Shown piece after piece: positions 1 through 11,534 of a stretch of DNA of 64,000 nucleotides. The position numbers and the translations under genes were made by a program. How positions within the stretch are numbered: position 1 is the stretch's first letter; every line of letters starts with the position of its first letter. This DNA comes from Carnegiea gigantea (Eukaryota; Streptophyta; Magnoliopsida; Caryophyllales; Cactaceae): assembly GCA_029747015.1 (NCBI GenBank), contig JAKOGI010000108.1, positions 458,658 through 522,657 on the forward strand. Direction: 5' to 3'. A model generated the notes under the pieces. It did no database searches. It saw only the letters and a list, made by a program, of their open reading frames with translations, and was not told the DNA's origin.

Positions 1-450
1 ATTTTCCAAATAAATCGTGTAGATGCCTCTTTTTTTTTTTGGGGGGGGATAAAAATTCTGCAACTCCAATATTAAAGATACAATAAAAACTGTCTTCTAA
101 AGTATCTCCTTCTAGTTTTATATACTTGTTGAATTAACTATGTAACAAAAGTAGTATTTCCACAATGCCCACATTTGATAATGAATATTTTAAAAACCAA
201 TGGTTCTTGCCAAAGCAGAATCACTAATCATTTCTTGTCATTTTATAAATCAAATTTGTCAGTGACCATTAGGGTCATTTAGATCAATCAATTAAACAAG
301 ATAATGAGCTAGTTTGGTATTTCCATTTTCATACTCAATCAATGCGTATAATTATATTTTTAGGAGCTCTTGTTGGACCATCAGAAGATGTGCAAATACA
401 GTTGATTATTTTAAACATGTACTTTCGAAACTTAGTTAAACTTGAAAAAA
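1..450 (-). pseudogene. Tail of endogenous caulimovirid polyprotein (copy 0, cut at window edge)
   Basis: This stretch is the first of three copies of the same flank. By comparison with 29151-29601 it is the minus-strand C-terminal portion of a decayed caulimovirid polyprotein. Here it is severed at 450/451 where a truncated Copia LTR begins. Because it precedes unit A, it must belong to another unit lying mostly upstream of the window. The frame is broken by stops and no product is expected. Confidence 0.6.
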
Positions 451-801
451 ACGGTCATACAGGTTTAATGCCCATAATCACCCCATTGATGTGGGGGTTA
501 CAGAGGGGATTAGTTGTGTATTAATCTACCCATTTAATCCTGATTCAGTTACAGGATTATGTGATTATAAAATGGGTGTGTGGGTGGGTCAGAAACACAG
601 CAAGCTAGAGCAGAACAATTCCCTAGATCAAACTCCCTCTGTCTTAATCCCTCACACAACCTAACCATCCCCAGAGGTTCGGGTTTTGGAGCATGGCTGT
701 TCGGTGACTCTAGTAGCCACCAGTTCATGGGTAGCAGTCAAGCGAGCTTAAGATCCTGGCAGTTAAGCTTCCGCATTCAGGTAATCCTAAATTTACCTAC
801 A
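451..801 (+). repeat. 5' LTR of R1, lacking 12 outer bases
   Basis: Matches the 3' LTR at 7726-8076 from its first base to the terminal CTACA. A TATA-like TATAAAAT lies at 566-573 and is the likely promoter. The expected first 12 bases, present at 7714-7725, are absent; the LTR instead abuts a poly-A run that belongs to the caulimovirid flank. Confidence 0.92.
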
Positions 802-802
802 G

Positions 803-816
803 TGGTATCAGAGCCA
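803..816 (+). other. Primer-binding site, initiator tRNA-Met type (R1)
   Basis: TGGTATCAGAGCCA lies one base after the LTR end. This is the classic complement of the 3' end of plant initiator tRNA-Met, used by most plant Copia elements to prime minus-strand DNA. Confidence 0.93.
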
Positions 817-2508
817 CACTTGCTTGTTGCTAGCCCCGAAAATAATTATTATGATTGAGCACAACTCTGAATTATATTCACATGTGCAACACTCTGTGTT
901 CTTGCCAATTGCTAATTTGTTATTTATGCCTCGATTGAAATAATTCCAGATTATGCATTCTGTGTGAATACAAATGAGCATAAAATTTTAGTTGTTCATA
1001 TGAATCTCACAAAGTCCTACGTTGTCAGTATTAATATGTCTCGGCAATAATAAAAAAAAAATTTTGTGAATTGAAAGAGACATATTACGGTAATGCAAGA
1101 ACTCGATACATTATGTTCTAATTTTTCAGGCCCAGATATATGCAAAACTGTGTGTTTGTTTTTTTGACATGCTCATGAAAATCGTAAATATCATAATTAT
1201 GCCAAAGTCATGTTTTCAGATTTAATGAAAAGATTGCTTGATTTGCAATATGTGTTGCCGAGACCATTGGTTCGTTCAACCGACCCTGGATCTGTTCAAC
1301 CCAAACCCAGAACCTCTCGGGTCTCTTCATGCCCAGAAAAACACATTAAAATTAAAAAAAGGGGAGCGAAACTTACTTGAACCCATAAGCACCGCCGGGG
1401 AGGGGTGGCGCGTGTGAGTCACGCGCCGCTAACGAAAACACCTTTCGGCTCTTTTCTTCCTCCAAAACCCTTAACCGACCCCCGATCTGCAAATCCCGGC
1501 CAAAACCAAGTCAAACAAACCCATCACGGCCGTGCGTGTATGTCACGCGCCGTCACGGTGGTGGCGCGTTCAGCGAGTGGGTGGCGCCAGTCAAAAGTTC
1601 GGCGGCCGATCTGCATGCTAGTGCAGTTTTTAGGCCGATTTGGTTGATGGTTGCACCGTGGATTAAGTTTAAAGGGGGCGGTTAAAGGGGGGTGTTACAT
1701 CATCTGGGTGCAGCCATAGCGGTGGTCGTCCACAGGGACGTTGGCGGCTATGGCCGCCGGGGAACCATCGGGGTTCAAGAATGGAGACTGTGGTGGTCTC
1801 GGATGTGTGCCAAGGAGGTCGAGGGTTGAAGAATAGAGAGAGACCTCTAGAGCATCGAAGAGAGAGAAAGGAGGCCGAGGGTTTTTGGGAGAAGTAGAGA
1901 GAGAGTGTTCTGGAATATTGAAGACAAAGAAAAGGGGCCAAGGTTTATGGAAAAGTTTTTGGGGGTCTTAGGTCATAACAGCCCTTTTCTTTTTATATTT
2001 TGGGCTAAAAAGTTTGGGTCGGTTTTTTTTAAAAATATCAATTCAGCATCTTGATTCATTATGTTGGGCAAAATGTATAAATATGATATTAGAACATTAA
2101 TATGTTTAATGTTGAGGTGTTAGTGATAACATGCCCAAAGCATATAAATTTGTTTTATATGTTATTATGTTAAATATATTACCATTAAAATTATATGAGT
2201 TAGTTTTATATACATAAATATGAGTCGTAGAAATAATAGTTATGTAAATTAATTTTACATACAATGCAATAAAATATCTATGTGATATTTGAATAAACGT
2301 TAATTTGTTTGACGGTTTTATAAGGTCCATATGATTGAGTTCTTATGGATATTTCGTAATTAAATTATTTAAATTTCTAATTCATGATTGTATGAGATGA
2401 TTATGAGCTTGGCGAAATTTTCGATCATATGACATGAATGATGAAATTTTTAATAATTTAATTACTTAGAGTAATGTGCCTAATGTTCATCTTTTAAAAC
2501 TTGTAGAT
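817..2508 (+). other. Long untranslated leader of R1
   Basis: About 1.7 kb lies between PBS and gag with no credible gene. It has three parts: an AT-rich start (817-1250), a GC-rich block (about 1260-1960) with CG-rich inverted repeats including GGCGCGTG / CACGCGCC at 1407-1414 and 1420-1427 (5-nt loop), and an AT-rich end (1990-2508). A splice-acceptor-like ACTTGTAG ends at 2506, just before the likely gag ATG at 2509. Open frames here (for example 1405-1647 plus and 1669-1941 minus) follow the GC-rich composition and resemble no protein I know. Packaging or translation signals are possible but not shown. Confidence 0.7.
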
Positions 2509-3441
2509 ATGGCAGCTAACAACGCAATAATCACTAAATTGTCCACTAGTCAAAAGTTAGATGGTTCTAACTATGACATGTGGAAACGAAAGATTCAGTA
2601 TCTTTTGAAAGGAAAAGACCTGCGGGAACACTTGACGGTAGCCAAGTTTCCACCATCTGACAAAGATACAGATGGTAAGACTATTGATACTACTACTGTG
2701 CAGTATCAAGAAAGCTTATAGGCCTACCAAGACTGGGCCAACAAAGATTGTAGAGCACGCTTTACAATGTTGTATTGCATGCATGACGATCTGATTGGCG
2801 AATTTGAAGTTTATCCCACAGCTAAGGACATGTAGGACCCGCTCAAAATCCGTTTTGGACAGACATCCGAAACAAGGTTGCATACGTTACAATTGAAATG
2901 GATGCAGTACAAAATGGATCCCAGTCGTACAGTAATTGAGCATTTATGAATTATGAGTGGCATAATTCGTGAACTCAAAGCTGCTGGTAAAGATATTTAT
3001 AAGCGGGAGCAAGTCCTGAATGTGATTCAGGCTCTCCCTGATGAACCTCCACATTGGGAACAGGTCAAGACGGTCTTGACTCATTCTAACCATTTGAAAA
3101 CCTTTGGTCAGATACAAAGCCACCTCAAAATGGAGGAGGAGCGCCTGAAAATGTTCAGGACTCCCAACGTGGCTCTTGTTGCCAAGGGCAATAGGCCCAA
3201 AAGCAACAAGAACACTAGAGGTAGGCAGTTTAAGAGAGGTTCCCGCCCCCCTCAGAAAGGTAGGCCAAAGGATGGAGTGGCTAAGAAACAAAAGGCCCAA
3301 GCTAATGGAGAGACAAAAATAGCGCGTGTGAAGTGCTATAATTGTGGCAAGAAAGGTCACTACGGTCGGGATTGTCCTGAGCCAAAGAAGGTACCTTTCT
3401 CCACTTACTCTCCTGATTATATGTATGTTTTCATGCATTAG
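2509..3441 (+). pseudogene. gag: Copia gag (capsid/nucleocapsid), R1, broken
   Basis: The frame starts best at ATG 2509 (MAANNAIIT...), a typical Copia gag opening; an in-frame upstream ATG at 2476 reads less typically. Gag would form the virus-like particle and bind element RNA. The nucleocapsid zinc knuckle CYNCGKKGHYGRDC (C-x2-C-x4-H-x4-C) is intact at 3334-3375. In-frame stops occur at 2719-2721, 2833-2835 and 2947-2949, and the frame ends at TAG 3439-3441. The stop at 2947 is shared with the unit B copy (17501-17503); the two upstream stops are private to this copy. The protease frame starts just downstream in the -1 frame. Confidence 0.88.
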
Positions 3442-3443
3442 TT

Positions 3444-6400
3444 GCTAAATCCTTTCCTAATTGGATTGTAGATACGGGAGCAAGCAAACATATAGTTCGG
3501 GACAGAGCTGGCTCCGTGGACTTTCACTGCTATCCGGTGGGTTCGCAATCTGTCGTTCTGGGAAACGGCAGTGAAGAAGACGTTCTAGGTGTTGGAACGT
3601 ACCGACTCACATTGAAAGGAGGAAATAAGTTGCTCCTGTTTGATGCTCTCTACGCACCTGGGGTGCGGACTTGTCTTTTGTCCTTAGTTTCTTTAATGAA
3701 ATCCGGTTTTGATTTTAGTTCTTGTTCAGATGGTTTGAACATTTTGTATGGTGACAATGTGTTTGGCCACGCTACACTAAGGAATGATTTTCTTGTACTT
3801 GATTTAGATGAATCTTATAATAATTCTCATTCAGTTTTTGTCTCTTATTTTGATCCCGATTTAGAATCAATTAAGTGGCATGCTAGGCTTGGTCATATTG
3901 GTCAAGACAGGATGAGTCGGCTAGCTAAAGGTGGTCTTTTAGACCAACTCACTAAGGTTAAGTTGCCTAGATGTGAGTTATGTTTAACTGGTAAGGCGAC
4001 CGCGAAGCCATTTGGTAAGGCTTCAAGGGCATCAAGCCCTCTAGAGCTGATTCACTCTGACATTTGTGGACCCATGAATGTGAAAGCACGTCATGGGGCT
4101 TTCTATTTCCTCACTTTCATAGATGATTATTCAAGATATGGGTATGTGTACCTATTGTCACATCGCTATGAAGTACTTGATGTGTTCAAACGCTTTGTAG
4201 CTGAGGTTGAGACCCAGTTAGATCGAAGAGTTAAGACTCTTCAAACTGATCGTGGTCGTGAATACCTCTCACATATGTTCAAAGAATTTTGTGAGGAAAA
4301 AGGTATACGCAGACAACTCATGATTCTTGGCACTCCACAACAAAATGGTGTGATAGAGCATAGGAATCGAACATTGCTTGACATGGTCAGGTCAATGATG
4401 GCACACGCCCATCTGCCAATTATTTTTTGGGGGGATGCGCTGCTTACGGTAGCTTACATCCTTAACCGTATGTCAAGTAAGAGCGTACCCGCTACTCCAT
4501 ATGAGTTATGGCATGGCAGAAAGCCCTTCTTGGACCATCTACGCCCATGGGGTTCGGCTGGTTATGTACACAACTCAACTCACAGACATAGGAAACTTGG
4601 TCCCAAAGCCACTAAAATGGTATTCATACGATATCCTGACCAGTCTAAGGGATACGTTATGTATGGTGAACACCCTAATGGTGGCATGACGGAAGTCGAT
4701 TCACGTAATGTGGATTTTCTTGATGATGAGTTCCCAAGTATTGGTGAAATCAAAAATGACCTAGTGTTGTATGAGTTACCGCTAGATCACCAACTATCTC
4801 TCAGTGAGGGGGAGGATTTTAGTACTCACCGCACCACTGAGGATAGTAGGCACGATGTACCGTTGTTGGTTAATCAAGAGGATCAACCTGATACTAAGGT
4901 TCGTCCTCATATTCAACTTGACAATGAGGTTCGTCCTCATTCTCCTATTAATGAACATGAGGTTAGTCCCGTTGTTCAGCATGATAGGAGTGATTCTCCA
5001 CCCGTTGAGGATTCTATACCTCTTAGAGATAGGGGGAGGAATTCATCCGTGGGACAAACCAGCACTGGTCATCAACTCCGGAGGAGTGAACGTGGAAGAA
5101 TCTCTCGACGATATTTTCAAATCGAGGAGAAGATCTTCTTGTGCACTCCCTTAGAGATAGAGGAGCCTACCTCTTTCGAAGAGGCCATTGATTCACCAAA
5201 CCACAAAGAGTGGATGGAAGCTATGAGGGATGAAATGGACTCAATGGCGAGAAACAAGGTTTGAGAACTTGTTAATCTTCCACCCTGGCGTAAATCGATT
5301 GGAAACGAGTGGGTTTTCAAAATAAAACGTTGGGCTGATGGAACGATCGATAAGTTTAAGGCCCGTTTAGTGGCGAAGGGGTTTACCCAAATTGAGGGGG
5401 TAGACTATGAAGAGACCTTTTCTCCTGTGGTATGAATTGCCTCTATTCGCCTGCTTCTAGCCTTGGTTGCTCATCTGGATTTAGAGTTATTCCAGATGGA
5501 CGTAAAGACTGCATTCCTCAATGGAAATCTTGAAGAAGAGATCTACATAGATCAACCTATTAGTTTTGTATCAAAAGGTCAAGAGGATAAAGTCTGTCGT
5601 CTAGGATAAAGTCTGTCGTCTTAAAAGATCCATCTATGGTCTCAAACAATCTTCCAGAGCATGATATTTCAGATTCCATGAAGCCATTGTTTCTTTTGAC
5701 TTAAACATGGTCTCTGAAGATCACTGTGTGTATGTCAAGAAAACTGTAAAAGGGATTATGTTTCTCATTTTGTATGTTGACGACATACTATTGGCTGGAA
5801 ACAACATGGAGATGATCCACACTACTAAGCAGTGGTAGTCCTCCGTCTTCGAGATGAAGGACATGGGTGAGGCTAGGTATGTCCTAAGCGTTGAAATAAC
5901 TCGAAACCGTTCTAAAAAGCTTCTTGGTTTGAGTCAAGAAGCATACATTAATAAAATCTTGGAACGATTTTGAATGCATTATTCTAAACCCGTGGATACT
6001 CCAGTTGAAAAGGGCCTAATCTTAAGTCTCGATCAATGCCCTAAGACAGACAAAGAAAAGGAGAGAATGAGTAACGTTCCTTATGCAAGTGTAGTGGGCA
6101 GCTTAATGTATGCCATGTTGTGTACACGGCCAGACATTTGCTTTGCGGTTGGCTTGGTAAGTCGTTACCAAAGCAACCCAGGGCCTACTCATTGGCAAGC
6201 CGTCAAGAGAATCTTTCGGTACCTACGTGGTACAAGTGATCTTGTGCTTTGCTACCAAGGAGGGGATCTTAAGCTGAGAGGGTATATGGATGCTGATTGG
6301 AGTGGTGACCTGGACGAGTCCAGATCTACCTCAGGATATGTGTTCACCCTTGGCGAGGAAGCTATATCATGGTGCAGTAAGAAACAAGACTACATAGCAC

Positions 6401-6721
6401 TTTCAACCATGGAAGCAAAGTATGTTGTTTGTTGCCTTGCTACTCAAGAGGCAATATGGCTGAGAAATTTTCTCCAGGATCTCAATCTTACTCCTGGAGT
6501 TGGTGATCCTCTAGAATTGTTATGTGATAATACTGTTGCTATCCAGTTTGCTAAAGATCCCAAGTTCCACAGAAAGACCAAGCATATTAAGAGGCGTTAT
6601 TATTTTGTCCGAAATGCCATAAAAGAAAAGGAAGTTGCCATTAAGTATATATCTAACTAAGCCTATTCCTAGAGACGCTTTTAAAGCTCATGTGATGAGC
6701 TTAGGTCTGCATAGGATTTAG
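3444..6721 (+). pseudogene. pol: Copia pol (protease-integrase-RT-RNase H), R1, broken
   Basis: Protease is recognised by DTGAS at 3471-3485. Integrase follows, with an HHCC zinc region near 3876-4000 and a D,D,E core (HSDICGP, FIDDYSRYGY, TPQQNGV). The frame stays open to a TGA at 5262-5264 (582 codons from 3516). RT contains LYVDDILLAGN near 5770-5805 but is broken by TGA 5433-5435, a 19-bp tandem duplication (5584-5602 / 5603-5621) that shifts the frame, and further stops near 5836 and 5971. RNase H is open from 5974 to 6660 in the shifted frame. Its usual C-terminal ending appears in another frame (LTKPIPRDAFKAHV) and stops at 6719-6721, implying a small deletion near 6655 that is shared with the unit B copy. 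In life it would process proteins and copy and integrate the element. Confidence 0.93.
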
Positions 6722-7701
6722 TTTTTGGATGCATCTAAGTGTATGATGGACATGTATACTCTTGTATTGAATATTTATGAAATAAAGAATGATGTTTCTT
6801 TTCAGATATTCATAAATGTTTGAGTACATTGTAAGGAACATTGTAATGCCACCAGGTTTCAAATTAGCCTTGTCACACAGGCAATCGCCCTGACGCTTGA
6901 GTAGCGGGCAGGATAAGACTGAATCATATTGGCACTAGGTGTGCAATATTGATTACTCATACTAAAGCGTATGAATGGAAGAATATAGTCGCCTTAGTGA
7001 GACTAAGATGAGACTCGAGGGAGTCGAATATGAAATGAGTTTTCATATTAAAGCCTTATAGCCGAATCTTGAGTGTTATGATTAACATTGTGTATGTTAA
7101 TCTAGTAGCTCAGGTTGATTTTTTAAGTAAGAGCCAGACTTACGATTCGCATGGCATAGAAGAGTGACATGCCCAACTTGGTTGGGGCTATGCCATGACA
7201 CGCCCTCATACTGTGTGTGCTAGTTGTCGACCTATTTGATGGGTAACAAGTGAGTTCCCTAACCTTATTGTCGTGTGACCCTCATTGGCAATACTCTTGG
7301 ACCTAGAGTTATAATATGAAGTCTAAGTATAATGTTGCTACCTTAATGTGTTATCCAAGGGCCAAGATGTATACAGTCCAGCGGGGCACATTAGGAAAGC
7401 ACTTATACTTAGATGGATTATTTTAATTGTCTAAGGAAGAATCATTCTCATCACCATATCAAGCTCGGGCGATTATATTCAGTATATAATCAATTGATAT
7501 ATCAGGCATAGAGGGACAGTGTATGCCATTGGTGATGTTCTTGAATGATTCGAGGTATTGGTTTTCTTGAAGATGTTATGTCAGTTAGATGGTGACTTGA
7601 TGTAACACTGATGTGTTCGATTTTGGTCACACGCTCCATTCCCAGTATGAAGCGTTAGGGAATATGTTGGTAGAGAGATATGAGATTCGAGATCTGTGTG
7701 A
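6722..7701 (+). other. 3' untranslated internal region of R1
   Basis: About 1 kb without a coding frame lies between the RNase H end and the polypurine tract. It is long for a Copia element, which usually goes from RNase H to the 3' LTR within a few tens to hundreds of bases. It is collinear with 21257-22240 in unit B. I recognise no gene in either strand. Confidence 0.65.
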
Positions 7702-7703
7702 CC

Positions 7704-7713
7704 GAGGGGGAGC
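7704..7713 (+). other. Polypurine tract (R1)
   Basis: GAGGGGGAGC sits immediately before the TG of the 3' LTR. It is the expected plus-strand primer site. Confidence 0.8.
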
Positions 7714-8076
7714 TGTTGACCGGTAACGGTCACATAGGTTTAATGCCCATAATCAACCCATTGATGTGGGGGTTACAGAGAGGATTAATTGTGTATTAAT
7801 CTGCCCATTTAATCCTGATTCAGTTACAAGATTATGTGATTATAAAATGGGTGTGTGTGTGGGTCAGAAACATAGCAAGGTAGAGCAGAACAATTCCCTA
7901 GATCAAACTCTCTCTATCTTAATCCCTCACACAACCTAACCATCCCCAGAGATTCGGGTGTTGGAGCGTGGCTATTCGGTGACTCTAGTAGCCACCAGTT
8001 CGTGGGTAGCAGTCAAGCGAGCTTAAGATCCTAGCAGTCGAGTTTCCGCATTCAGATAATCCTAAAATTACCTACA
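7714..8076 (+). repeat. 3' LTR of R1, full length (363 bp)
   Basis: Begins TGTTGACCGGTAACGGTCA and ends CTACA; a TATA-like TATAAAAT is at 7841-7848. A small inverted repeat GACCG-GTAA-CGGTC is at 7718-7731. The base after the LTR starts CTTAG, which would be the 5-bp target duplication if the original left flank were visible. Confidence 0.93.
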
Positions 8077-9957
8077 CTTAGGGTTTCTATGTGCTACCAC
8101 AACATTTGAGCCCACGGCTTTACCTCCAGACCTAATGTGATTCACAACTTCGAAAATGAAGTGATATTTTATTGATCCTTTGTTTGTTTTATCTATTTTG
8201 CGGCCTATTCAATAAGGAAAAAGAATAGTAAATAACAATTTTAAGATTGGTGTTACAAACAGTCATAGTTGAATCACACACATACACACACACACACACA
8301 TATATATGTATGTGTGTATGCGTGTATTAAACCAAAATAAAATTTCATAATCTTTTGACACTTGTCATTCTTAATAAATTTTAAAGTAATTAATAGTTTT
8401 ATTTTTCTTTTAAATAATACAATTTTAGTATCTCAAGTTAACATCATGATTAGTATCATTTAAATGACGAGAATAATTGACCTAGATATTTCTTTGCTCT
8501 ACTTTCCTATTATAAACAAGAAGGGAACTAGCAATATGTGCATTCACCAATTAAAAAATGAGAAAAAGGAAATCGAATAACTGAAAATCTTATAACTTAA
8601 TTGTTCTTGGTAATTAGCAATATTTAATTATCACGTGTTATAGATTGCCAAAAGAAATTAATGGTAACATCTGTATGTACGTCAGTGGTGATCGTGTCAG
8701 TTTTCTTCACTGTGCTCATATTAATTAGGTATGAATGAAGCATGAAAAGATGACTTGGTTAACCCGTTTTCATGTCATAGATAAAAAAACCACCCCTAGG
8801 CATCCAGCTGTAGCAACTATCACTATTGCTTCATATTGATTTGTTCATGACAATGGCAATATATGGTAGTAGTAATTTTTTGCATCCTTTTCTTTATTGC
8901 ATTATATTTGTAATTGATGCTTTATTGGGCCTAATTATTGGTACTATTATTGTGCATTTGTGTGCATTGTATTTACAACTTTTTAATGATCTGAGTCCGA
9001 AGTTTCGTGTTTCGTAATACTCTAGATTAAGGTTGATTCTTTTGGTGACAAAGTAACTAATATTTTATTCTTATCCAAGGATTCTTCATTCAAGGCGGTC
9101 CGCCAGAGTTCCATCCTTAGTGGATAAGGGATCACATTGATCTTGCTTGTTTGCAATTTCACCCAACTGCCAACTCCGGTAATCAAGAGAGCATGCATAT
9201 CCAATGGGATAATGGGATTTGACTTCTAGCCTATGTGGGCTATCTAATAAGGTAAGAGGTATTATTCGTCTCTCTAATTTTATGTTCATTTAATATTAGA
9301 TTGATTTTAATATCTCAAAAAAGAATATTATTTTTATAATATATGTAATAATCATAAACAAAAATATCACTTAAACTTTCCTTTTTAATATTATGTTTAG
9401 ATAATATTTCTAATATTGTATTTGTATAATATTACATGGGAGAGTGTTGTCTTTTTAACATTATGTGCGTAATTATAGTAGTCCTGATATTTCAAAAAAT
9501 AGTATGCTTATAATATATGTAATAATAATTATGAATAAGGATATTACTTGGACCTTGTGTGGTATCTTGTTTTAAGTAACGTTTAGTGTTTTGACCTACT
9601 CAAAACGCTATTTACATTAATTTTAATTATTCAGTGAACCAGCATTTCATGTTAGCTTATGGGGTTCAGAAGAATATTTTTTAAAATGCTAACATTGTTA
9701 ATGTTTCAATGCACAAATTAGCGTTCCGTGCTTTGCTTTTGGAAAATACCTTCACCCCTCTTCAACGTTTCAGCGCATGAATTATGATTAAAATGCGGAT
9801 TACGATACTTGGTGCTTCTGAGATTTTTTCTATTTTTATTTTTATTGGGGAATAGCCCGACATGGCACAAGCAAATTACATGCTTTTGCAAAGTGGCAAT
9901 ATCACAAGCAAACCAAATCGTACGCTCCAGAAGTCCAAGACTAATAAACCAAATTCA
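8077..9957. other. AT-rich non-coding DNA, unit A
   Basis: There are no recognisable genes. It contains a short CA/TA/TG microsatellite at about 8276-8330. The longest open frame (8826-9017, 63 codons) has no start context or family resemblance, and its stop is lost in unit B, so I do not call it. Confidence 0.6.
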
Positions 9958-11134
<1,177 letters not shown>

Positions 11135-11135
11135 A

Positions 11136-11209
<74 letters not shown>

Positions 11210-11216
11210 ATACGTA

Positions 11217-11259
<43 letters not shown>

Positions 11260-11260
11260 G

Positions 11261-11322
<62 letters not shown>

Positions 11323-11375
11323 CACACACACACATATATAAATGTATATACACATATACATATACATATATGCCT

Positions 11376-11447
<72 letters not shown>

Positions 11448-11475
11448 TATATCTATGTTTATGTATATATGCATA

Positions 11476-11531
<56 letters not shown>
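11135..11531. repeat. Compound microsatellite (TA)n(TG)n, unit A
   Basis: About 400 bp of TA, TG and CA dinucleotides adjoining the truncated 5' end of the LINE. The counterpart in unit B is about 520 bp and almost pure TA on its left half, so the tract has changed since duplication. Long apparent frames here are dinucleotide artefacts. Confidence 0.97.

Positions 11532-11534
<3 letters not shown>

Larger units (their letters stand above)
451..8076 (+). mobile_element. Copia LTR retrotransposon, unit A copy (R1), inactive
   Basis: A Ty1/copia-type element: 5' LTR 451-801, initiator-tRNA-Met primer site 803-816, a 1.7-kb leader, gag with a CCHC knuckle, then protease, integrase, RT and RNase H in Copia order, a 1-kb 3' untranslated segment, a purine tract and the 3' LTR 7714-8076. 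The 5' LTR is 351 bp and the 3' LTR 363 bp; the difference is exactly the 12 outermost bases of the 5' LTR. The two LTRs differ at roughly two dozen sites by eye (about 6-7 percent, mostly transitions), so the insertion is not young. No 5-bp target duplication is found because the left edge is a duplication breakpoint, not an insertion edge. Coding frames carry many stops and a 19-bp tandem duplication in RT. Confidence 0.95.

Noticed and set aside
580..858. 92-codon frame crossing the 5' LTR and PBS, also at 15132-15410
   Set aside because: It opens with GTG, not ATG, and overlaps the primer-binding site. Its preservation follows from recent duplication, so it is not evidence for a peptide.
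1669..1941. Minus-strand frame in the Copia leader, partly kept at 16221-16528
   Set aside because: Proline/arginine-rich translation of GC-rich DNA, truncated and in altered frames in the second unit; not a gene.
2944..3438. 164-codon minus-strand frame opposite gag (also 17498-17992)
   Set aside because: Exact mirror of the gag/zinc-knuckle frame; a shadow of codon bias on the coding strand.
8826..9017. 63-codon frame repeated at 23364-23594
   Set aside because: The stop codon is lost in unit B and nothing selects the frame; treated as chance.
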